Shown: piece after piece, positions 33,749 through 41,871 of the stretch
Layout: the number at the start of each line of letters is the position of its first letter
Numbering within the stretch: the first letter of the stretch is position 1
Origin: Streptomyces rhizosphaerihabitans
Lineage (GTDB): Bacteria; Actinomycetota; Actinomycetes; Streptomycetales; Streptomycetaceae
Reading direction: 5' to 3'
Assembly (NCBI RefSeq): GCF_025399795.1
Contig: NZ_JAODTZ010000058.1
Location: forward strand, 1 to 51,118
DNA length: 51,118 bases
Notes under the pieces: generated by a model
The model's database searches: none
What the model was told of the DNA's origin: nothing
What the model saw: the letters and a program-made list of their open reading frames with translations, nothing else
Position numbers and translations under genes: made by a program

Positions 33749-34953
33749 TAGCCGAGCATGTTGAGCTGGCTGACCAGGCGCCGTGTCTGCCGCGTGCGGC
33801 CGGTTCGCTGGAGGAAGTAGTCCGCTCCGAGGTCGGTGTACTCGGCGTCATTGGTGAGCATGTGCCAGATCGAGGTCAGGATCGTGTGGCCGACAGCGAC
33901 CAGGGCGCGCTTCTTCCCGCGGCGGATCGCGATGCGTTTGTAGCGGGACGCGAGGTAGGTGTTCTTGCTGCGGGCCGCGGCTGTGGCGGCGAGCCCGAGC
34001 GCATTCTTCAGCCATGGATCGCCGGGCCGGGACTTGCCGGAGGTGTGCTTGTCGGCGGACTCGTAGTTGCCCGGACACATCCCGGCCCACGAGGCCAGAT
34101 GGGCGGCCGACGGGAAGCGCGCCATGTCCGCGCCGATCTCGGCCAGGATCATCTCCGCCGAGCGAGTGCTGACGCCGGGGATGGTGATCAGCAGCTCGAT
34201 CTGGCGGCGAAACGGGACGAGTTGGCGGGCGATCTCCTCGCTCAGCTGGGCCTCGGTCGCCTTGATCGCGTCGATTCGGTCGAGCATGGTGCGCGCGAGG
34301 AAGGCATGATGGTCGGTGAACTGGCCGGTCAGAGCCTGGGCAAGGATCTGGCGTTTGGCTCGCATACTGGCCAGGGACATCTCGGCGAGGACTTCCGGGT
34401 CGCGCTCTCCGGCGATCAGGGCCTCCAGCATGGCACGGGCCGACTTGCCGAGCAGGTCCGAGACGACCGCGGACAGTTTGATCCCCGCGTCCTCCAGCAG
34501 CTTCTCCAGCCGCTGGGCCTCGCGGGTCCGTTCACGGATGACCTCGGTGCGGTAGCGGGTCAGGTCGCGGAGCTGGCGGATGGCCGGCGGCGGGACGAAC
34601 GAGGGTCGAACCAGGCCGTGTTCGACCATCTTGCAGATCCACTCGGAGTCCGCAACGTCGGTCTTGCGGCCGGGCACGTTCTTCATGTGCCGGGCGTTAA
34701 GCAGCCAGCAGGTGATGTCGTTCTCCAGCAGGTAGAACACGGGTTTCCAGTACGAGCCGGTGGCTTCCATGCCGACCACGGTGACCTGTTCGGCGAGCAG
34801 CCAGTCCCGCATCGCCAGCAGATCGCGGGTCATGGTGGAGAACGTACGGATCTCTTTGCGGCGGCGTTTGCCCGGTCCCGGGACTCGGACGCAGACCTTC
34901 ACGTCCGCCTTGCCGATGTCGATTCCGGCGCATCGTTCGTGGACCACGTCCAT
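33715..34953 (-). CDS. IS110-family transposase (copy 1)
   Basis: The product is 412 residues from ATG 34953, with GGGGAGG upstream, and looks complete. The N-terminal DEDD domain shows AGIDIGKADVKV, VGMEATGSYW and KTDVADSEWI. The C-terminal Transposase_20 domain has ITIPGVSTRSAEMILAEIG and ASWAGMCPGNYESADKHTSG with its catalytic Ser. IS110 elements insert site-specifically using a bridge RNA encoded in a flank. The 3' end overlaps the truncated cobW frame, so this insertion cut cobW. Confidence 0.92.
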   Translation of the reverse strand: MDVVHERCAGIDIGKADVKVCVRVPGPGKRRRKEIRTFSTMTRDLLAMRDWLLAEQVTVVGMEATGSYWKPVFYLLENDITCWLLNARHMKNVPGRKTDVADSEWICKMVEHGLVRPSFVPPPAIRQLRDLTRYRTEVIRERTREAQRLEKLLEDAGIKLSAVVSDLLGKSARAMLEALIAGERDPEVLAEMSLASMRAKRQILAQALTGQFTDHHAFLARTMLDRIDAIKATEAQLSEEIARQLVPFRRQIELLITIPGVSTRSAEMILAEIGADMARFPSAAHLASWAGMCPGNYESADKHTSGKSRPGDPWLKNALGLAATAAARSKNTYLASRYKRIAIRRGKKRALVAVGHTILTSIWHMLTNDAEYTDLGADYFLQRTGRTRQTRRLVSQLNMLGYQVSLQSAEAG

Positions 34954-35266
34954 GCCCCGGTCCTCCCCTCGTGCGGTGGGCTGTCGTGCAGCAGCCGTCC
35001 GACGGGGACCGAGCAGGCAGAAGAATCTGATTCACATGCTCGAAGCAACACTTCCGGGTGCCTGACGAAGGGTCCCCAGCGTCCTACTCAATGTCGGGCT
35101 CCGGTGGCGCCAAGACTCCGCGACGTCAGCCGGACAGCCGTGACCCGATTTTCTCCCCTTTGGGGTATCGCCGTCCGGAGATCGGATTACTCAATGACCG
35201 AGTTGAGTCGACGGGGGACCGTCCATCGGGGCGCGCTTCTGGTCGCACACCCGGGACTGCCCGGGG

Positions 35267-35599
35267 TCAGCAACCGCAGCGTTCCATCGACAGCTGCAGA
35301 GCGACAGGGAAGCTCATCAGGATGAGCCGGATTACCGCCACGGCGATCCCCGCCCGTACCGTCTGCGGATGGTTTGCCCGCCGCCCCACTGCCCACCACG
35401 TCCCCAGCACCGAGCCGATCAGCAGCACGTCGAGCGCAGTCCACGACAGGTAGGGGCCGGTGAACGCCCCCGATACCCCACCGTCCGTGACTACTTCGAG
35501 GTAGATGTACGAGGCCTCCGCGCTCATGGCCAGGTCCAGCGCGAGCACGGCCAGCCACACCCGCCCCGGCCCGAATCTGCGCCACTCGGCCTCCGCCAT
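35267..35599 (-). CDS. Small three- or four-helix membrane protein
   Basis: I chose ATG 35599 (AEAEWRRFGPGRVWLAVLAL) because AGGGGAGCGGG precedes it; the frame upstream is not coding-like. The 110-residue product has TM segments around 14-32, 47-65 and 80-100 (for example SWTALDVLLIGSVLGTWWAV). The C-terminus ends MERCGC. It is unrecognised and lies between the two IS110 copies. Confidence 0.6.
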   Translation of the reverse strand: MAEAEWRRFGPGRVWLAVLALDLAMSAEASYIYLEVVTDGGVSGAFTGPYLSWTALDVLLIGSVLGTWWAVGRRANHPQTVRAGIAVAVIRLILMSFPVALQLSMERCGC

Positions 35600-36360
35600 C
35601 CCGCTCCCCTGACCTCCGGTCACGCGCCCCCTGCGCGCTCCCGCATCATACTGACCAGCGACGCAACCATCGGCCTGCCGCATAGCGGCCGGCTGCCAAT
35701 GCCCTGGCCACAGGTGAGGAGCTGCCCTGACGCGGGCCGGCTCACCAACGCGCCCGGCGATTCGAGGCTTTGGGGCGGAAACTGGCCTCCGGCAGGAACC
35801 ATAGCGGCCCCGATGGCAGCTCCCCACCTCGGCCACGCACGGCCCGCGGTCGCCGTCCGGGTTGCCGCCATCCCAGAGTCTGAGCGCCCCCGCCGGAGGC
35901 TGTCTGTGCCTTCTCCGCTGGCAATCCGCGCAACCGCCCCTGACCCAGCCCGGACCTGTGATTCCCCCACCGTGTGGGCGCGGACGGCGACCGGCGCGTC
36001 CGCCGGTGGCGCAGACATGGAGGCGAGGCCGCGCCGGGCGACGGCCGGCGCCGCCGCGCTGTGCGCGGCCCTTTCGATCGAAGAGAGAAGACTGCTTTAC
36101 AGGTGGGCGGGATCGCTGCGCTGATCATCTCGGGTACGGGAAAATGGGCCTTGGGTGTCCCGGTCAGCCGATGGGCCTGCGATGCGGGCGAGCTTGTTTT
36201 ACAGGATGGCGATGGGGGCCGACGAGGGGACCACGGATTGTTGTCAGGGCGGCGGATTGCTCCCGCTTCCCGGAGCACGCGTGTCAGACTCCGCCATCAC
36301 CCTTGGCTCCTCCGGGGCGCCCGCCGGGCAGGAACGTGCCAAGAGGGAGGAGACCGCGCG
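35600..36360. other. Gene-poor region, probably including the left flank of IS110 copy 2
   Basis: About 760 bases contain only implausible frames on both strands. The last 250 bases include two related short sequences (TTTACAGGTGGGCGGGA and TTTACAGGATGGCGATG, near 36098 and 36198). Being next to an IS110 transposase, this stretch may contain the element end and its guide RNA region. I see no conserved gene. Confidence 0.4.
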
Positions 36361-37626
36361 ATGCCCCGGATGCAGAACGTGAAGGACGAGGTCATCCACT
36401 TACGCGCCGCAGGGGTGGACTTGGGCAAGCGATTCCTGCTGGCCTGCGTCCGTGCTCCCTCCACGAAACGGGCCGGAAGCTGGGCGTTGGAGACCGAGCG
36501 GTTCGGCACCACCACGGCCGAGGTCCGGCGTCTGCTGGCCTGGCTGCTCGAACACCGGGTCGAGGTAGTGGTCATGGAAGCGACGTCGGACTACTGGCGC
36601 GGTGTCTACTATCTGCTGCAGCCGCATCTGAACCTGATGCTGGTCAACCCCGCCCATCTGAAAGGGATCCGGGGACGCAAGACCGACCCCAGTGACGCGG
36701 CCTTCCTTGCCCGGGCCGGCGCCTCCGGGATGGTGATGGCCTCCTTCGTTCCCCAGCGGGACATCCGCGAACTGCGGGATCTGACGCGGCGCCGCACCGA
36801 ACTGGTCCGGGCCGCGGGCTGGGAAGCCCAGCGGCTGGAGAAGGAACTCGAGGACACCGGGATGAAACTCTCCGCAGTCCTCACCGACATCACAGGCGCC
36901 AGCGGACGAGCCATCCTGGAAGCCCTCATCGGCGGCGAGAGAGATCCCGAAGTACTGGCCGATCTCGCCCGCGGCAGGGCCCGAAACAAGATCCCCGCCC
37001 TCATCAATGCTCTGGACGGCGAGTTCACCAGCCACCACGCGTTCATGGACCGGCACTACCTTGATGAGATCGACCGCTGGAAGAGCGTGATCGCCACTTT
37101 CGACGCGCGCATTGCGACGCTCGTGGCCGGCCGAGAGCAGGACCTGATCAACCTGGAGAGCATCCCCGGGATCGGCCGCCTGGGTGCTCAGATCATCCTT
37201 GCCGAAACTGGTGGCGACATGGCCCAGTTCGCGTCCGCCCACCATCTTGCTTCCTGGGCCGGCGTCTGTCCCGGCCAGAACGAGTCAGCCGGGGTCAGCA
37301 AGTCCGGTCGCACCCGCCCGGGCAACAGCAACCTCAAGCGCCTTCTTGGCATCGCAGCCATGGTCGCGGTCAAGAAAAAGGACACCTACCTCGGCGTCTT
37401 CTTCCGCCGTCTGGCATCACGGCGCGACAGCAGACGTGCCCTCGTCGCCGTCATGCACAAGCTGACCATCGCCGCCTGGCACGTCCTGCACGACCAAACC
37501 ACCTACCGAGAACTCGGCGCCGAGCACTTCACCAGACGCGACCCGCAACACGCCATGCGCCGCATGATCAAGGAAGCCAACAGCCTCGGACTGACCCTCC
37601 GCTTCGATCCCATCACAGCGAGCTGA
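36361..37626 (+). CDS. IS110-family transposase (copy 2)
   Basis: The product is 421 residues from ATG 36361, with GGGAGGAG upstream, and looks complete. DEDD residues lie in AAGVDLGKRF, VVMEATSDYW and RKTDPSDAAF. The C-terminal domain contains LESIPGIGRLGAQIILAETG and SWAGVCPGQNESAGVSKSG. It is clearly a different IS110 from copy 1, which is about one-third identical by eye. Its insertion appears to have removed the end of the S53 protease gene that starts at 38484 on the minus strand. Confidence 0.92.
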   Translation: MPRMQNVKDEVIHLRAAGVDLGKRFLLACVRAPSTKRAGSWALETERFGTTTAEVRRLLAWLLEHRVEVVVMEATSDYWRGVYYLLQPHLNLMLVNPAHLKGIRGRKTDPSDAAFLARAGASGMVMASFVPQRDIRELRDLTRRRTELVRAAGWEAQRLEKELEDTGMKLSAVLTDITGASGRAILEALIGGERDPEVLADLARGRARNKIPALINALDGEFTSHHAFMDRHYLDEIDRWKSVIATFDARIATLVAGREQDLINLESIPGIGRLGAQIILAETGGDMAQFASAHHLASWAGVCPGQNESAGVSKSGRTRPGNSNLKRLLGIAAMVAVKKKDTYLGVFFRRLASRRDSRRALVAVMHKLTIAAWHVLHDQTTYRELGAEHFTRRDPQHAMRRMIKEANSLGLTLRFDPITAS

Positions 37627-37649
37627 CCTGCACGACTCACTCTATTTTC

Positions 37650-38484
37650 GTGTCAGACCCGGTAGACGTGAGCGTTGCCTTGCAGCCGGACGGGACGGTC
37701 ACCGACTGGGACAGCGTGTCGGTGTGCGAGGAGCCGTAGCCGTCCAGCCACGCCTTGTACGAGCCACTATGCACGGCCTCACCACTGTCGGTCGTGATGA
37801 CACCGCTGGTCGCGCTCCAGCCGGTACTGCCCGACTCGAAGCCCGGGTTGGCCAGCAGCTGGGACGAGGTGCAGCCGCCGCCCCCGCCGGAGCCGACCGT
37901 CCAGGTGAAGGAGGTCGAGCCGGAGGCTCCGGTCGAGTCCTTCGCGGTGACCGTGACCTGATAGGTGCCCGCGGTGGACGCCGTGCTTGGTGCAGGCGGA
38001 CAGGCCGAACTGGGTTCGTTAGGTGGCCAGGTCGGCGGCGGCGTTGGGGTCGTTGTAGGCGTCGACCACGGCGACCGTCAGACCGGAGCCGCCCGTCGAG
38101 GGCAGGTTGTAGGCGCTGTGCAGGTTGGCCGGGGGAAGGCCGGAGGGGGCCGCGGCGGCGAGCGCCGAGGCGAGGCGCTGCTTGATGTCCGTGCGCCGCT
38201 GGGCGAAACAGGACGCGTGGCCCGGCTCGGCGGTGGCGCAGAGGCGGGTCGTGGGGACCTCCTGACCGGCCTTGCCGGTGGAGTGGAACGTCTGGCGCTC
38301 GGGTGCGATCAGCGCCTTGTCGTTCCGCGCGACCTTGGTGGTGTGCGGGTGGGCCACTGCGGGCTCGGCGCCGGCCGTCGGTGCCGTAACGAGTCCGGCG
38401 ACGGTGAGGGTGAGGGCGGGGAAGGAGACGGCGAGAAGTTCTTCGTAGACTCCGTCTCCGCTTGCTCTGGTGCGACTCACGCAT
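37650..38484 (-). pseudogene. Secreted S53 (sedolisin-type) protease with its catalytic domain deleted
   Basis: Reading back from 38484 gives a basic start, a signal peptide (TLTVAGLVTAPTAGAEPAVA), the propeptide end with CFAQRRTDIKQRLASALAAA and LHSAYNLPSTGGSGLTVAVV, then DAYNDPNAAADLAT and a stop. The sequence then jumps to an Ig-like domain (GTYQVTVTAKDSTGASGSTS) and a C-terminal domain (QLLANPGFESGSTGWSATSG) that ends at the IS110 edge. The catalytic S53 core of about 250 residues is missing, and the signal peptide is frameshifted. It is non-functional. Confidence 0.78.
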
Positions 38485-39184
38485 GGGGTTCTGCCTCCGG
38501 TTGACGTGGGGATGCGCACTGGATGGGCAGGCCCGTGACGCGCGTAGCGGTGGTGGAACCGAGCAGTCACGAGCATGACATTCAATTGGCCCCACATGCC
38601 GAGTGAACGCGACATGACAGGGTGCGGGAGGAACGTAATTCCGAGGCGCGAGAACCGGCAGTGCCGCAAGGGATTTCTTTGCCCCTCCATAGGATGAGAT
38701 TGGCCACTTCATTGGGGGGAACCGAGGCGTGCTTGACGCAGCACAGAGGAAGAGTGAAACCGAACCGGACCCCGGAGGCTGACCCTGCGGCGTCTCGATG
38801 GCCCTCTTCCGTGGTGGCTCAGTCCGCCGACGAGCCTGAACACCCCTCGCGGCCGTAAAGCAACCGCAAGCGCTCTTTTCACCGACGTGTCAGCGCCTGG
38901 GCACCCTCGACGAGCCGGACGACGTCAGCCGTCCCGCACCGCCGCGCCACCTCGGGACCGGCATCGCGACCATGGCGACGGGAAGTCTCGCAGCACACAC
39001 CCGTGGGTGGTGCGGACAATGCGGCCGGTGAACAGGTTCGTGATCCACACGCGATGCAAAGAGGGTCCCGACGGTCTCGCGGAGATCGGGCTGAGACTAC
39101 GACACAGCCGTTCCCGTACCCTTCCCCAGAGCCGCCGCGCAGGCCCGGTCCGGAGGGGGCACGGACAACCGCGAGGGAGACAGC
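38485..39184. other. Intergenic region between the protease remnant and the YibE/F gene
   Basis: About 700 bases without a supported gene. A GTG near 38728 after GGGGGG opens only 17 codons. On the minus strand, 38879-39000 reads somewhat like a protein end (ARRCGTADVVRLVEGAQA), but no family is recognised. The promoter of the YibE/F gene must lie near 39100-39180. Confidence 0.35.
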
Positions 39185-40777
39185 ATGGGAGCCGCTGACC
39201 GGCAGACTGCCGGCGACTGGAACGGGGCAGGCAACCGGCCCATAGCCAGGGGTGGTCGCGAAAGCGAGTACGGCCATGACTACGAGTACGGGGATCTGCC
39301 CGAGTCGGCGGCTTCCCCCGGCTACGGACCCCATCGCGGCGCGGGCCATATCCCCTCTCCGGCTGTCGGCCACGAGCACACCCCTGTGATGGGCAACGGG
39401 CGCGCCGCGGTGACTGGCACCGGGCATGGCTCCGACCACGGCCCCGAAGCTGGCGCCACCAGCCACGGACACGCGCACAGTCACAGTCACGGGCCTGCCG
39501 CCCCCGTCTCGCGGCACCTGCGCAAGGTCATCGCGGCGATCCTGATCCCCTTCACCGCCGCGGTCGTGGTGGGGCTCGTCGTGCTCTGGCCCGGCGGCGC
39601 CCCGTCCCACGCGCGCACGGGGGTCGGCTTCGACCGCCAGACGCAGCAGGCGACGGTCACCAAGGTCCTCGAGGTGAGCTGCGAGTCGGTGAACGCCTCC
39701 GGCGAGACCCCGACCGGCGACACCGCCACCGCCGAGGGCAACTCGGCGGTGGCGGAGGCGAACGGCACCTGCCACAAGGCCACGATCCAGGTCGACACGG
39801 GCAAGGACAAGGGCCGTACGTTCAACGAGATCGTGCAGCCCGACCAGTCGCGGCAGCTGCACCAGGGCGAGAAGGTCGTGGCCGCCTACGAGCCCTCCGC
39901 GCCCAAGGACCTGCAGTACTCGGTCGCCGACGTGAACCGCCGATTCCCGATGGGTCTGCTGGCCGGCATCTTCGCACTCGCCGTCGTGGTCGTCGGCCGG
40001 CTGCGCGGCGTGATGGCATTGGTCGCACTGGCCATCAGCTTCAGGGTGCTCAACTTCTTCATCCTGCCGGCGATCCTGCAGGGCGCGAATCCGCTGCTCG
40101 TGGCCGTGATCGGATCGAGCGCCATCATGCTGATCGCCCTCTACGTGTGCCACGGCCTGTCGGCCCGCACCTCGGTGGCGGTGCTCGGCACACTGGTCTC
40201 GCTGCTGCTGATCGGCATCCTCGGCTCACAGTTCATCGACTGGGCCGCCCTCACCGGCAACACGGACGACAGCACCGGCCTGATCCACGGCCTGTATCCA
40301 TCGATCGACATGAGCGGACTGCTGCTCGCCGGCGTCATCATCGGCTCCCTCGGCGTGCTCGACGACGTCACAGTGACCCAGACATCGGCGGTCTGGGAGC
40401 TGCACGAGGCCAACCCGACAATGGGCTGGCGCGAGCTGTACCGGGCGGGCATCCGCATCGGCCGCGACCACATCGCCTCCGTCGTCAACACCCTCGTCCT
40501 CGCCTACGCCGGCGCCGCGCTGCCGCTGCTGCTGCTCTTCTCCATCGCCCAGAGCGGGGTCGGCACGGTGGCCAACAGCGAGCTGGTCGCCGAGGAGATC
40601 GTGCGCACGCTCGTCGGATCCATCGGCCTGGTCGCCTCGGTGCCGGTCACCACAGCCCTTGCGGCACTGGTGGTCTCGGCGGACCGGCCCGGGCCGCAGA
40701 CGGAATCAGCGACTGCGGGCGCGGCGGCGGCCGACGGCGCGACTGCGGGCCGGGGCGGACGTCGACGGAAGCGTTGA
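39185..40777 (+). CDS. YibE/F-family multi-pass membrane protein
   Basis: The product is 530 residues from ATG 39185, with GAGGGAGA upstream. The N-terminal 110 residues are polar and His-rich (GHAHSHSHGP). One TM follows, then an extracytoplasmic beta-rich domain with two Cys (EVSCESVN, NGTCHK), then about seven TM helices. Signature segments are LGVLDDVTVTQTSAVWELHE and RAGIRIGRDHIASVVNTLVL, which define the YibE/F family (PF07907). Function is not established in the family; the His-rich part may bind metal. Confidence 0.88.
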   Translation: MGAADRQTAGDWNGAGNRPIARGGRESEYGHDYEYGDLPESAASPGYGPHRGAGHIPSPAVGHEHTPVMGNGRAAVTGTGHGSDHGPEAGATSHGHAHSHSHGPAAPVSRHLRKVIAAILIPFTAAVVVGLVVLWPGGAPSHARTGVGFDRQTQQATVTKVLEVSCESVNASGETPTGDTATAEGNSAVAEANGTCHKATIQVDTGKDKGRTFNEIVQPDQSRQLHQGEKVVAAYEPSAPKDLQYSVADVNRRFPMGLLAGIFALAVVVVGRLRGVMALVALAISFRVLNFFILPAILQGANPLLVAVIGSSAIMLIALYVCHGLSARTSVAVLGTLVSLLLIGILGSQFIDWAALTGNTDDSTGLIHGLYPSIDMSGLLLAGVIIGSLGVLDDVTVTQTSAVWELHEANPTMGWRELYRAGIRIGRDHIASVVNTLVLAYAGAALPLLLLFSIAQSGVGTVANSELVAEEIVRTLVGSIGLVASVPVTTALAALVVSADRPGPQTESATAGAAAADGATAGRGGRRRKR

Positions 40778-40788
40778 GATCGATCTCT

Positions 40789-41256
40789 TCAAGGTGGGCC
40801 CGGGCCGCGTAGTCCATCGCCTGGTCCGCCGCGGCATGGAGAGGCGGCACTCGTCCTGGAGGCTGCCTCGAGTACCCGGTTCACCTGCTCCTCCCCCACA
40901 GCGTCGACCGCCGTGGACGTAAGGCGCCGAGTCGGGCTTGATACGGCCGGCTGCGGTTCCGCCGCGGCGGCCGCGCGGGCCTGATGCACGGTGCGGTCGG
41001 CGATATGGGTGAGTCTGCTCGCGACCGCATGCACGGCACCGAGCCAGCCCGCCCCGAACTCGTCGCTGCTGCCGACGGGCGACCGCGCGTCCAGCTCGGT
41101 GACTTCGCCATGGGCGCCTTCCACAGCGCCGGCCTCAATCACCGCCAGGAGGTGCTGCGCCTCTCCCGGAGTTGCGCCTGCGGTTTCAAGGAGAGCGGCC
41201 ACACGCTGCCGGGCGCTCGCGGCCGCCACTGCGTGCACGACGATCGGTGGTGACAC
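40789..41256 (-). CDS. Hypothetical protein downstream of the Tpg-like gene
   Basis: The frame from GTG 41256 gives 155 residues. The first 95 look natural and helical (ASARQRVAALLETAGATPGE, then AVHAVASRLTHIADRTVHQA). The last 40 become Gly/Pro-rich, so the C-terminus may be altered. It begins 43 bases after the Tpg-like gene on the same strand, so it may be the third gene of that operon. It converges on the YibE/F gene, with only 11 bases between them. The family is unrecognised. Confidence 0.5.
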   Translation of the reverse strand: MSPPIVVHAVAAASARQRVAALLETAGATPGEAQHLLAVIEAGAVEGAHGEVTELDARSPVGSSDEFGAGWLGAVHAVASRLTHIADRTVHQARAAAAAEPQPAVSSPTRRLTSTAVDAVGEEQVNRVLEAASRTSAASPCRGGPGDGLRGPGPP

Positions 41257-41298
41257 GGGACGTTCCGGGCCGGTGCTCGTACGCGCTCCTTTCTGGCG

Positions 41299-41871
41299 TT
41301 ACCGGAGCTCGACGGAGTACGAGCTGCCGCTGAATTCCCAGCCGTCGGTGCCTTCGCCGATGTCGGCGACGATGACGTCGTCGATGAAGCGGTCCTCGAA
41401 GTCGTCATCACGCAGGTCGCCGGCCAGCCAGAGCGTCTCGATCTCGCTCCAGTCTCCGCGGCGTCCGTCGATGCGCAGGGGGGCGGCTCGGCGGGTGCCG
41501 CGGTCGCGTTCGTCGTTGCCGGTTTTGACCTTGCCGCTGATCTCGAACTGGCCGTCCTTGACGAGATCGGGGAGGGGTTCGGCGGGGACGATGGCGACGT
41601 TCTCGTAGGCGGTGTGGATGAGGTCCCGGTAGCTGCGGCGGACGTTGTACTCCGGATCCGACAGCCACTTGAAGAGGGTGTCGGGCTGGACGTCGAGGCC
41701 GGCGCTTTCGAGGGCCTGGTAGCCGCGGTGGGTTCCGGTGAGCTGGCTGAGCTGGGCGTGCCAGTGTTTGGCGTTGTAGGTGGACAGTCGGTGGCGTGGG
41801 GTGACCTGGGCGCGCAGGAGGTCGTTGAGTGCGGCGCCGAAGGAGTCTCCGCGGCCTGTGGGTCCGGCCAT
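41299..41871 (-). CDS. Terminal-protein-like (Tpg-like) protein
   Basis: The product is 190 residues. ATG 41871 overlaps the stop of the Tap-like gene (TGATG). The N-terminal half holds an HTH-like region (ALESAGLDVQPDTLFKWLSD, then VRRSYRDLIHTAYENV). The second half has a beta strand FEISGKVKT, then RIDGRRGDWSEIETLWLAGD, LRDDDFEDRFIDDVIVADIG and the end WEFSGSSYSVELR. Size, HTH plus alpha/beta layout, the ending and the position after a Tap-like gene resemble Tpg, the protein covalently bound to Streptomyces telomere 5' ends. Similarity to canonical Tpg is weak, so this is an inference. Confidence 0.6.
   Translation of the reverse strand: MAGPTGRGDSFGAALNDLLRAQVTPRHRLSTYNAKHWHAQLSQLTGTHRGYQALESAGLDVQPDTLFKWLSDPEYNVRRSYRDLIHTAYENVAIVPAEPLPDLVKDGQFEISGKVKTGNDERDRGTRRAAPLRIDGRRGDWSEIETLWLAGDLRDDDFEDRFIDDVIVADIGEGTDGWEFSGSSYSVELR

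Noticed and set aside
33733..35325. 530-codon plus-strand frame opposite IS110
   Set aside because: It is antisense to an intact IS110 transposase.
38879..40153. 424-codon minus-strand frame opposite the YibE/F gene
   Set aside because: The plus strand encodes unmistakable TM helices and YibE/F motifs; the opposite frame is His/Asp/Arg shadow sequence.
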